32,835 nucleotides of DNA from Anaeroplasma bactoclasticum (GTDB lineage: Bacteria; Bacillota_I; Bacilli_A; ML615J-28; CAG-313). Where the stretch lies: assembly GCA_023667245.1 (NCBI GenBank), contig JAMPAL010000013.1, positions 1-32,835 of the forward strand. The letters are read 5' to 3'. Below, piece by piece: positions 15,978-22,860 of the stretch. The position numbers were made by a program, and so were the translations under genes. Under the pieces are notes generated by a model that saw only the letters and a program-made list of their open reading frames with translations, was not told the origin of the DNA and ran no database searches. Position 1 is the first letter of the stretch, and each line of letters starts with the position of its first letter.

Positions 15978-16002
15978 GATTAGTGAACTAATCTATTCCT
16001 CC
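15978..16002 (-). promoter_or_regulatory. Distant ribosome binding site with intervening hairpin, GT8 gene
   Basis: On the minus strand GGAGG (15998-16002) is followed by a 6-bp stem (15988-15993 with 15978-15983, 4-base loop) and then ten bases to the ATG at 15967. No start codon in the same frame lies closer to the GGAGG. Folding of the hairpin would bring the site near the ATG. Confidence 0.5.
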
Positions 16003-16024
16003 TTTTCTTTTTTTCATCCTAAGC

Positions 16025-16053
16025 ATTTTAACACATTTCGACTCATTCTGCAA
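16025..16053 (-). promoter_or_regulatory. Promoter of the GT8-PlsC-CrtO-like operon
   Basis: On the minus strand TTGCAG (16048-16053), a 17-base spacer and TAAAAT (16025-16030). Confidence 0.65.
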
Positions 16054-16095
16054 TCTATTCTCTATTTTTTGACTATAAAGTCACATTTCAAAAAG

Positions 16096-16131
16096 GAGAA
16101 TTTCTCTCTTTGGTTCTCTACTCCAAGTAGA
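16096..16131. promoter_or_regulatory. Two small inverted repeats between divergent promoters, possible operators
   Basis: GAGAATTTCTC (16096-16106) is an 11-base palindrome, and TCTACT-cca-AGTAGA (16117-16131) is a perfect 6-bp inverted repeat. They lie between the GT8 promoter and the -35 box of the HTH gene, where an XRE regulator could bind. Binding is inference only. Confidence 0.3.
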
Positions 16132-16156
16132 ATCCATATTTTTTATGCCAGTTTAC

Positions 16157-16185
16157 TTGAACAAATAAAGAATTTATGATAAAAT
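16157..16185 (+). promoter_or_regulatory. Promoter of the HTH regulator gene
   Basis: TTGAAC (16157-16162), a 17-base spacer and TAAAAT (16180-16185) lie so that transcription should begin close to the ATG at 16192. This predicts a leaderless transcript. Confidence 0.65.
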
Positions 16186-16191
16186 AAAAGT

Positions 16192-16827
16192 ATGAATGAA
16201 TTAATTGAAATCAATAGTGATATCAAAAGTATTATTGCAACGAATATCACAAAATATCGTAAACAAATGGGATTAACCCAACTTGAACTTGCGGAAAAAC
16301 TAAACTATTCCGATAAAACGTTATCCAAATGGGAACGTGCTGAATCTGTTCCCGATGTTATCACATTAAAACAACTGGCCGATTTATTTGGCGTCAGTGT
16401 AGATATTTTAATCAGTGAAGAAGGTACTAGTACTGCCTTTACAATGCCAAAAAGAGAAAAGAAAGGAATTACAAAATCAAGCATTGTATGTATCAATTTG
16501 TTATCACTTGGAATTGTTTGGTTAGTCGCAACGTTTGTTTTTGTTGTTGGACGATTAATCACAAAAGATCATTTTGATTACTGGTGGTTATCTTTTATCT
16601 ATGCTATTCCTGTTTCCGCAATTGTTCTACTTGTTTTTTCTTGCATTTGGGGCAACCATATTCTTAATTTTATTTACACATCTATTCTCATATGGACGTT
16701 CACACTTGCCCTTCATTTGAGTATTCCGCTAGAAGGTAGTTCTATGCTATATCTCATACCAATTCCTTTGGAAATTATGGCTTTTATCTTCTTTATCATA
16801 CTAAAGCGGAAAAAGAAATCAAATTAA
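16192..16827 (+). CDS. Membrane-anchored XRE-family HTH regulator
   Basis: This 211-residue protein has a classical XRE helix-turn-helix at about residues 15-70 (ITKYRKQMGLTQLELAEKLNYSDKTLSKWERAESVPDV). A short charged linker follows, then four hydrophobic segments between about residues 100 and 205, ending in KRKKKSN. It is probably a transcription regulator held in the membrane that senses an envelope or small-molecule signal. It is the only plus-strand gene and is divergent from the GT8-PlsC-CrtO-like operon, an obvious candidate target. There is no ribosome binding site before the ATG, and the -10 box ends six bases upstream. No other in-frame start precedes the HTH, so the mRNA is likely leaderless. 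Confidence 0.85.
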   Translation: MNELIEINSDIKSIIATNITKYRKQMGLTQLELAEKLNYSDKTLSKWERAESVPDVITLKQLADLFGVSVDILISEEGTSTAFTMPKREKKGITKSSIVCINLLSLGIVWLVATFVFVVGRLITKDHFDYWWLSFIYAIPVSAIVLLVFSCIWGNHILNFIYTSILIWTFTLALHLSIPLEGSSMLYLIPIPLEIMAFIFFIILKRKKKSN

Positions 16828-16960
16828 AGTTAATGAAAGAGATATTTTTTGTCTTTTCTAAAAAAACAATAAAATCATCAAAAAGGCATTAAATATATTC
16901 TGTCATCTTTTTTCCAACTTGATTCTATATTAAACACTAAAAAGTATACAATGCTTATAA

Positions 16961-16996
16961 AAACAGTCATTCTCAAAAAGAGAATGACTGTTTTTT
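16961..16996. terminator. Bidirectional terminator between the HTH gene and ppdK
   Basis: A perfect 14-bp stem (16961-16974 with 16980-16993) has a 5-base A loop. T runs follow on the plus strand (16991-16996) and, in weaker form, on the minus strand. The two flanking genes converge here. Confidence 0.85.
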
Positions 16997-17020
16997 ACAT
17001 TATTTTTTAGACATTTAACT

Positions 17021-19657
17021 TTATTTTTTTATCCTTGGATTACGTATATTAGCCTGTGCAGCAGCTAATCTTGCTACTGGTACACGATATGGTGAGCAAG
17101 ACACATAATCTAGTCCAACTTTATGATAGAATTCAATTGATTTAGGATCTCCACCAGTTTCTCCACATACACCAACATGTAAATCACTTCGTGTTCCGCG
17201 GCCCAATTGAACAGCCATATTTACAAGTTTGCCTACACCATTTTGATCTAATGTCTTAAATGGATCTTCTTCAAAAATCTTGTTTTCATAATAAGATGGT
17301 AGGAATTTACCTGCATCATCACGTGAAAAACCAAACGTCATTTGTGTTAAATCATTAGTACCAAATGAGAAGAATTCAGCATCTTCAGCAATTTCATCTG
17401 CCAATAATGCCGCACGTGGAATTTCAATCATTGTACCTACATGATAATGTAAATCAAGACCTGAAGCAGCAATGAGTTTATCTGCTGTATTGGTGATAAT
17501 TTGTTTTACATATTTTAATTCTTTAGACTCTAATACTAGTGGAACCATAATTTCTGGTGAAACCATCTTTCCAGTCTTCTTAGACACATTGATTGCAGCT
17601 TGAATGATTGCTGTTGTTTGCATTTCACAAATTTCAGGATAAGTTACAGCAAGACGACATCCACGATGTCCCATCATTGGATTGGCCTCATGCAATTCAG
17701 CAATACGATCTTTAACCTCAGCAACAGTCTTTCCAGTAGCTGTAGCCAATTCTTCAATTAAAGATTCTTCTTGAGGTAAGAATTCATGTAGTGGGGGATC
17801 AAGTAAACGAACATTTACATTCATACCATCCATAATTTCATATAATTCCTCAAAGTCTTTTTGTTGCATTGGTTCAATTTCCGCTAAAGCAGCACGACGT
17901 CCTTCTGCCGTTTCTGCAAGAATCATTTTTCTCATTGAGAAAATACGATCTTTTTCAAAGAACATATGTTCAGTACGACATAAACCAATTCCTTCAGCAC
18001 CAAAAATAGCTGCTTGTTTTGCATCTCTTGGTGTATCAGCATTTGTACGTACATGCAATGCACGATTTTCGTCAACCCATCCCATTAATCTGCCAAAATA
18101 TCCAGAAGTTAAATCAGGGCTTACTGTTTTGATTTCACCAAGATATACTTTACCAGTTGATCCATCAATAGAGAATGTATCTTCAGAAGTATATACTTTA
18201 CCATTAATGGTAACTGTTTTCTTTTCTTCATCAATAATTGCGGCAGCACAACCACAAACGCAGCATTTTCCCATACCACGTGCAACTACTGCAGCATGTG
18301 AAGTCATACCACCACGCATTGTTAAAATGGCTTCTGAGGCAACCATACCCACAATATCTTCTGGTGATGTTTCAGCACGTACTAAAACAACCTTTTCACC
18401 TTTTGCATGTCTTTCTTCCGCTTCTTCTGCTGTAAAAGCAAGTTTACCTGTTCCTGCACCAGGACCAGCAGCAAGACCTGAAACAATTGGTGTAGCATTC
18501 TTTAATTCGTTTTTATCAAATTCTGGCAATAACAATTTGTCAAATGACATAGCATCAATTCTAAGAACTGCTTCTTCCTTGGTGATTAGACCTTCGTCTA
18601 CTAAATCACAAGCAATCTTTAGTGCAGCAGCAGGAGTTCTTTTACCATTACGTGTTTGAAGGAAATATAATTTTCCATCTTCAACAGTAAACTCCATATC
18701 TTGCATATCACGATAGTGCTTTTCCATCAATTGAATCGTGTCAATAAATTGTTGATATACATCTGGCATACGTCTTTTCAATTCATCAATATGAAGTGGT
18801 GTACGAATACCCGCAACAACATCTTCACCTTGGGCATTTGGCAAATATTCAGCAGAAATGACTTTTTCACCAGTACCAGGATCACGTGAGAAAGCAACAC
18901 CTGTACCTGAAGTTTCACCCTTATTACCAAAAGCCATAGATTGAACATTAACGGCTGTACCCCAAGAATATGGTATATTATTCATCATACGATATACATT
19001 TGCACGTGGATTATCCCATGATCTAAATACAGCAGTAACAGCTTCGATCAATTGTGCATATGGATCCGTAGGGAAATCTTCACCAAATGTCTTTTTATAA
19101 TATGCTTTATATTTTACTACCAGTTCCTTTAATTCATCTGCTGTAATTTCAGTATCCAATTGATATCCTTTAGATTGCTTCAACTCTTCTAACATCTTGT
19201 CCATCTCTGTACGAGGATGGCCTTTTGCAATGTTGGTGAACATTAAGATGAAACGACGATAGCTGTCGTATGCAAAACGCTCATTATTGGTTTCCTTAGA
19301 AAGTACTTCAACAGTTTGATCATTCAAACCTAAATTTAAAATTGTATCCATCATACCAGGCATCGAAACTCTAGCCCCAGAACGAACAGATACCAATAAT
19401 GGTTTGTGATCACCACCAAAGTTCTTTCCAGTTTCTTGTTCAATGTTTTTTACTGCAGCATAAATTTCTTCAATTAAGTAATCAGGAAGTTTTTTACCTG
19501 ATTCATAATAAAGAGTACATGCTTCTGTAGTAATGGTAAAACCTTGTGGAATAGGCACACCAATATGCGTCATTTCAGCAAGTCCAGCACCTTTACCACC
19601 CAAAAGGTTACGCATATCTGCCTTACCTTCTTTGAATAAATAAACAAATTTACTCAT
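17021..19657 (-). CDS. ppdK: Pyruvate, phosphate dikinase
   Basis: This 878-residue enzyme interconverts pyruvate, ATP and phosphate with PEP, AMP and pyrophosphate. The N-terminal ATP-grasp domain begins GKGAGLAEM. The swivelling domain has the phospho-His motif GGMTSHAAVVARGMGKCCVC. The C-terminal PEP/pyruvate barrel carries GTNDLTQMTFGFSRDD and the catalytic Cys in GVCGETGGDP. All key residues are present and the length matches the bacterial family. In anaerobic Firmicutes it often works in glycolysis in the pyruvate-forming direction. It stands alone with its own promoter and a leader of about 45 bases. A regulatory kinase/phosphatase partner is not in the window. Confidence 0.98.
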   Translation of the reverse strand: MSKFVYLFKEGKADMRNLLGGKGAGLAEMTHIGVPIPQGFTITTEACTLYYESGKKLPDYLIEEIYAAVKNIEQETGKNFGGDHKPLLVSVRSGARVSMPGMMDTILNLGLNDQTVEVLSKETNNERFAYDSYRRFILMFTNIAKGHPRTEMDKMLEELKQSKGYQLDTEITADELKELVVKYKAYYKKTFGEDFPTDPYAQLIEAVTAVFRSWDNPRANVYRMMNNIPYSWGTAVNVQSMAFGNKGETSGTGVAFSRDPGTGEKVISAEYLPNAQGEDVVAGIRTPLHIDELKRRMPDVYQQFIDTIQLMEKHYRDMQDMEFTVEDGKLYFLQTRNGKRTPAAALKIACDLVDEGLITKEEAVLRIDAMSFDKLLLPEFDKNELKNATPIVSGLAAGPGAGTGKLAFTAEEAEERHAKGEKVVLVRAETSPEDIVGMVASEAILTMRGGMTSHAAVVARGMGKCCVCGCAAAIIDEEKKTVTINGKVYTSEDTFSIDGSTGKVYLGEIKTVSPDLTSGYFGRLMGWVDENRALHVRTNADTPRDAKQAAIFGAEGIGLCRTEHMFFEKDRIFSMRKMILAETAEGRRAALAEIEPMQQKDFEELYEIMDGMNVNVRLLDPPLHEFLPQEESLIEELATATGKTVAEVKDRIAELHEANPMMGHRGCRLAVTYPEICEMQTTAIIQAAINVSKKTGKMVSPEIMVPLVLESKELKYVKQIITNTADKLIAASGLDLHYHVGTMIEIPRAALLADEIAEDAEFFSFGTNDLTQMTFGFSRDDAGKFLPSYYENKIFEEDPFKTLDQNGVGKLVNMAVQLGRGTRSDLHVGVCGETGGDPKSIEFYHKVGLDYVSCSPYRVPVARLAAAQANIRNPRIKK

Positions 19658-19709
19658 TTTATAACTCCTTTTCGAAAAATAATTAGTTTATCTTAAAACC
19701 TACCTCATT

Positions 19710-19738
19710 ATTATAACATAATTCCCTAATTTTGGCAA
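19710..19738 (-). promoter_or_regulatory. Promoter of ppdK
   Basis: On the minus strand TTGCCA (19733-19738), a 17-base spacer and TATAAT (19710-19715). The -35 box abuts the T tract of the upstream gene's terminator. Confidence 0.75.
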
Positions 19739-19743
19739 ATAAA

Positions 19744-19787
19744 ACATCATAAAAGCAAAATATCCCTCCTATTTTGTTTTATGATGT
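19744..19787 (-). terminator. Terminator of the LRR gene
   Basis: An imperfect stem of about 17 bp (one bulged base; arms 19744-19762 and 19770-19787) is followed on the minus strand by GTTTTATTT. Confidence 0.75.
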
Positions 19788-19793
19788 CTTTTA

Positions 19794-20786
19794 CTATGAT
19801 TGAATCAAAATCATATTTTCAATGATTTCTTCATCCTGAAATGTACTACTTGATAATAATTTTTCTATTAGAGTTTTCTTAAAGTCTATTGTAGTGTATA
19901 TTTTCAAAGACTCATTTTTAGGCAGCATAGCATATCCAAAATCAGTTAAACTATTGGGAATCACAATTCGTACAAGCTTTATGCAGTGTGAAAAAGCCAA
20001 GCTACCTACTGAAATAATACCCATAGGTAAATCTACACTAGATAGTGCAGTGCAATTTTCAAACCCCTTACTATCAATTTTTTTTACATTTAATCCTAAA
20101 TCTAGCTGATTCAATTTTGCACAATTTGCAAAAGCCTCAGCACCAATTTCATTCACATTTTCTAACTGTATTCCTTCTAATGTAGGGTGTTGATAAAAAG
20201 CTTTTTGATAAATATGTTTCACAGAAGTTGCCACTTTAATAGTATGACTAGATTGATTTTGCATTTCTGTTTTCCCCATAGGATATTTAATTAGAACTGT
20301 TTGATCTTTATTGTATAGTATACCATCTACTGCACTAAATACTTGGTTTTCTGGATTAACCTCAATTGATACAAGTGCAATGGCTGCAGAAAAAATATTT
20401 TTTCCATAAGGATAATGTTCCAAATCTTGAGGTGTAGCAGATGTTCCAATATAGCGGATATTTTTTCCAATGACAATTTGTTGAATTCGATTAAATTTTG
20501 AAAAATTTTGATTGGCATTATCTATTAACTGAGTTACAGGAATTCCATCTATACTATCTGGTATGATAATGGTTGTACCAGATTTATTAGCAACACTTTT
20601 TAATCCATAAATGATATATTCTTTTTTATCTGTAGAAAGCTCTATATGAAATGTAGCTTGTGCTTCTGCCAATTCTTTACTGATTTTATTGCTGGTATGA
20701 GTCCAATTCAACACAACAACTATTGTTAAAGCCACAATAATACATAACAATGTAACTGTGCATATAATAATTTGTTTTTTCTTCAT
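19794..20786 (-). CDS. Membrane-anchored leucine-rich-repeat (BspA-type) surface protein
   Basis: This 330-residue protein starts with a lysine-rich N-terminus and one hydrophobic segment (about residues 5-27), either an uncleaved anchor or a signal. The rest lies outside the cell and contains LRR_5/BspA-like repeats, seen in phrases such as IPDSIDGIPVTQL, NVNEIGAEAFANCAKLNQLDLG, VKKIDSKGFENCTALSSVDLP and VGSLAFSHCIKLVRIVIPNS. Such proteins are common surface adhesins or binding proteins in gut Firmicutes. No LPXTG or other cell-wall signal is seen. It has its own promoter and terminator. The function is not known. Confidence 0.82.
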   Translation of the reverse strand: MKKKQIIICTVTLLCIIVALTIVVVLNWTHTSNKISKELAEAQATFHIELSTDKKEYIIYGLKSVANKSGTTIIIPDSIDGIPVTQLIDNANQNFSKFNRIQQIVIGKNIRYIGTSATPQDLEHYPYGKNIFSAAIALVSIEVNPENQVFSAVDGILYNKDQTVLIKYPMGKTEMQNQSSHTIKVATSVKHIYQKAFYQHPTLEGIQLENVNEIGAEAFANCAKLNQLDLGLNVKKIDSKGFENCTALSSVDLPMGIISVGSLAFSHCIKLVRIVIPNSLTDFGYAMLPKNESLKIYTTIDFKKTLIEKLLSSSTFQDEEIIENMILIQS

Positions 20787-20806
20787 ATTTGTATCCTCTT
20801 TGCCTC

Positions 20807-20835
20807 ATTATACAAAAAATTGGAAAGTTTTTCAA
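20807..20835 (-). promoter_or_regulatory. Promoter of the LRR gene
   Basis: On the minus strand TTGAAA (20830-20835), a 17-base spacer and TATAAT (20807-20812), right after the stop of the spoIVFB-like gene. Confidence 0.75.
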
Positions 20836-20837
20836 AA

Positions 20838-21489
20838 CTATGGCTCTTTTTTTATATGATGCCCAAAAGATGAAAGTTCATACATCATCACATATTGTTC
20901 AATCATTTGCTGTTTTTGAAGCGACTTAATTTTTCGATAATTCATCATCCCGAGTGTGGCAGCAATTACACACCAACCATAATATCGAAAAAAGAAACCC
21001 ATTAGAAAGAATGGAATCAATAATAAAATGCCTATATAAATACATACCAATTGAATATGCGTATTTTTCCCCACTAAGTCAAATACGATACGATATCCAT
21101 CTAATGGAAATATCGGCAAAATATTAAAGCAAATCATAAGTTGATTATATTGAATGATACGTGCAATCGTTTCATAACTTTGAAATGGCAAAAAGAGTAT
21201 GAGCAGTAACATATTGATAGTCAGGCCTACCCATATTGATTAGTGCCTTCTTCCATTTTTCATTGATGGTATTTGTAGTTGCCTTTACTACTCCACCGAT
21301 TAGAGATAATGAAATACTTTCTACATGCCCTCCAAATATGAGGATCCAAAAAATATGGCCCAATTCATGGAGGATAATGATAATTCCTATGCCTAATGCC
21401 TCAAAGAAAAAACCACAGCATCCAGCAAGCACACAAAATAAAATAAATCCTATATGTATTTTAATTTTCTGACATATCGTAAAAGTCAT
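20838..21489 (-). pseudogene. spoIVFB: SpoIVFB-like M50 intramembrane metalloprotease, interrupted by a +1 frameshift
   Basis: Two overlapping frames together make one site-2 protease of about 216 residues. The first frame holds the zinc motif HELGH inside a hydrophobic helix and reads through ...KKALINMG. The second resumes with GLTINMLLLILF and holds the second zinc motif NILPIFPLDGYR. The change of frame falls at GGT-AGG-C (minus strand, 21225-21231); dropping the single A at 21228 restores a continuous M50 sequence. Without it the first frame stops at 21172. In Bacillus SpoIVFB cleaves pro-sigma K. The usual C-terminal CBS domain is absent. The start at 21489 is preferred over 21501 because of ribosome binding site spacing. 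Whether this is a true mutation, a sequence error or recoding cannot be decided here. Confidence 0.75.
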
Positions 21490-22090
21490 ATGCTTTTCCA
21501 TCCTTTTGAATTTTTACCACAAAGGTATATTTCCCATTTTCTTCTTCCGCTAATCCTAAAATACTTTCGCCCGAAACATAACTGTAGATAGAAACATCTG
21601 ATGTCTTTAATCCTATATATGTATATTCAAAGTCATCTATCGACTGAATGGTAATCGAAAAAGTACCATCTTTCCCTTTTTTAATACAAGATACTACACC
21701 GCTTGTTAAATTTTTCACACCATTAAAAGTAGTATTTTCAACATAATTTAGGCCTTGATGAAATACAACCTGTTCATATATATCGGTTTGATAAACGACT
21801 TGATCTATATCTTTAGGCAAAAAATTACCAAATAGTGCATTAAATGTTCCCGCTAGTTTCATAAAATTCCAATTTCGCTCTACAGTTTTTTCTTTCAGTG
21901 TGGCACCATCTTTAAAGGTAAATACACGATTGCTAACAACTAATCCTAGTAAAATAACTGAACTCAAAAAAATACGAAAAAATAGTTTTGTTACATAATT
22001 ATAGTGTATCTTTCGCTTAGTTTCATTAGATGTATGTGCTTTTTCTTTCATCGCTTTTTGGTATCGATATACCAAACTGTCTTTTTTCAT
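21461..22090 (-). CDS. spoIVFA: SpoIVFA-like protein (degenerate M23 domain)
   Basis: This 209-residue protein has a basic N-terminus, one transmembrane segment (about residues 32-50), and an outer C-terminal domain. The strand pattern of that domain (SGVVSCIKKGKDGTFSITIQS, FEYTYIGLKTSDVSIYSYV, ESILGLAEEENGKYTFVVKI) is that of an inactive LytM/M23 fold. The M23 zinc ligands are missing, as in SpoIVFA. In Bacillus SpoIVFA holds SpoIVFB inactive until a forespore signal arrives. Its place directly upstream of, and overlapping, the M50 gene supports the name. It has a good GGGGTGA site. No clear promoter lies in the 38 bases after radC. Confidence 0.7.
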   Translation of the reverse strand: MKKDSLVYRYQKAMKEKAHTSNETKRKIHYNYVTKLFFRIFLSSVILLGLVVSNRVFTFKDGATLKEKTVERNWNFMKLAGTFNALFGNFLPKDIDQVVYQTDIYEQVVFHQGLNYVENTTFNGVKNLTSGVVSCIKKGKDGTFSITIQSIDDFEYTYIGLKTSDVSIYSYVSGESILGLAEEENGKYTFVVKIQKDGKAYDFYDMSEN

Positions 22091-22128
22091 ACCATCACCC
22101 CAATTATTTTATGAATTACTAGGCATAT

Positions 22129-22806
22129 TTAGAACAACTTAAAAATTTTTGAACTCCTTTTCATACTATAAAAACTGTGTCCTATGATAATATGATCTAA
22201 AATTTGAATGCCCATTACACCTGATAATTTAAGCAATTTTTCAGTTGCTTTCAAATCGGCTATGCTAGGTGTAGCATCACCACTAGGATGATTATGGACA
22301 AGAATTATCGCAGATGCAGAAAATTTAACTGCCCATTTAAAAACATCCCTACCATCAATTAGTGATGCATTGATGGTGCCTTGTGTAATCAACTGTTCTT
22401 GGATTAATACCCCTTTTGTATTTAAATATAACGCATACAAGCATTCTATTGTCAACATACTCATTTTGGGATGAAAATGCTCAAATACTTGTTCTGGTGT
22501 TGTATAGACTTGAAATTCTTTATCTGCTTGAATAATTCTTTTCCCAAACTCAATTGAAGCAAGTAATCCTACTGCCTTAGTTGAGCCTATTCCTTTGATA
22601 TGAAGCAATTCTTGAAAAGATACATCCTTAAACTTAGCTATGGATTGAAACGAATAGATAACATTTTTTGAAAGCTCCATCACATTTTCATCTTTCGTCC
22701 CTGTTCTCAAGAGAATGGCCAAAAGTTCAATATTGGATAAGGCAGATACACCATATTTGATAGCTTTTTCGCGAGGTCTTTCAAAGAGTGGGACTTCTTT
22801 TAACAT
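22129..22806 (-). CDS. radC: RadC-family JAMM-domain protein
   Basis: This 225-residue protein has a helix-hairpin-helix part (about residues 65-85, LHIKGIGSTKAVGLLASIEFG). A C-terminal JAMM metal-binding motif follows, HNHPSGDATPSIADLKATE, with the H-X-H and Asp ligands present. Despite its old name, a role in DNA repair is not established. The N-terminal start fits the family (PLFERPREKAIKYG). It lies between folC and the spoIVFA-like gene. Its ribosome binding site lies inside the arm of the hairpin at 22812-22855. Confidence 0.92.
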   Translation of the reverse strand: MLKEVPLFERPREKAIKYGVSALSNIELLAILLRTGTKDENVMELSKNVIYSFQSIAKFKDVSFQELLHIKGIGSTKAVGLLASIEFGKRIIQADKEFQVYTTPEQVFEHFHPKMSMLTIECLYALYLNTKGVLIQEQLITQGTINASLIDGRDVFKWAVKFSASAIILVHNHPSGDATPSIADLKATEKLLKLSGVMGIQILDHIIIGHSFYSMKRSSKIFKLF

Positions 22807-22811
22807 ACATC

Positions 22812-22855
22812 AAAACACACACCTTTCACTCTATAATACGAAAGGTGTGTGTGTT
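22812..22855 (-). terminator. Hairpin between folC and radC
   Basis: A 13-bp stem (22815-22827 with 22840-22852) with a 12-base loop is followed on the minus strand by only four T. It may terminate valS-folC. Its second arm contains GAAAGGTG, the likely radC ribosome binding site, so it could also limit radC translation in read-through mRNA. Confidence 0.5.
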
Positions 22856-22860
22856 TTTCG

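Noticed and set aside
18129-18659. A 176-codon plus-strand open frame inside ppdK
   Set aside because: It is the antisense shadow of a strongly conserved coding region, is rich in Ser/Ala/Pro as such shadows are, and has no ribosome binding site or recognisable domain.
22091-22128. A sigma-E type promoter before the spoIVFA-like gene (CATAAAAT)
   Set aside because: The -10 resembles the consensus, but no matching -35 lies 14-15 bases upstream; the AAATAT present is only about 10 bases away.
22832-22837. TATAAT on the plus strand in the folC-radC hairpin loop, as a plus-strand promoter
   Set aside because: No -35 box at proper distance and no plus-strand gene follows; it lies opposite folC.
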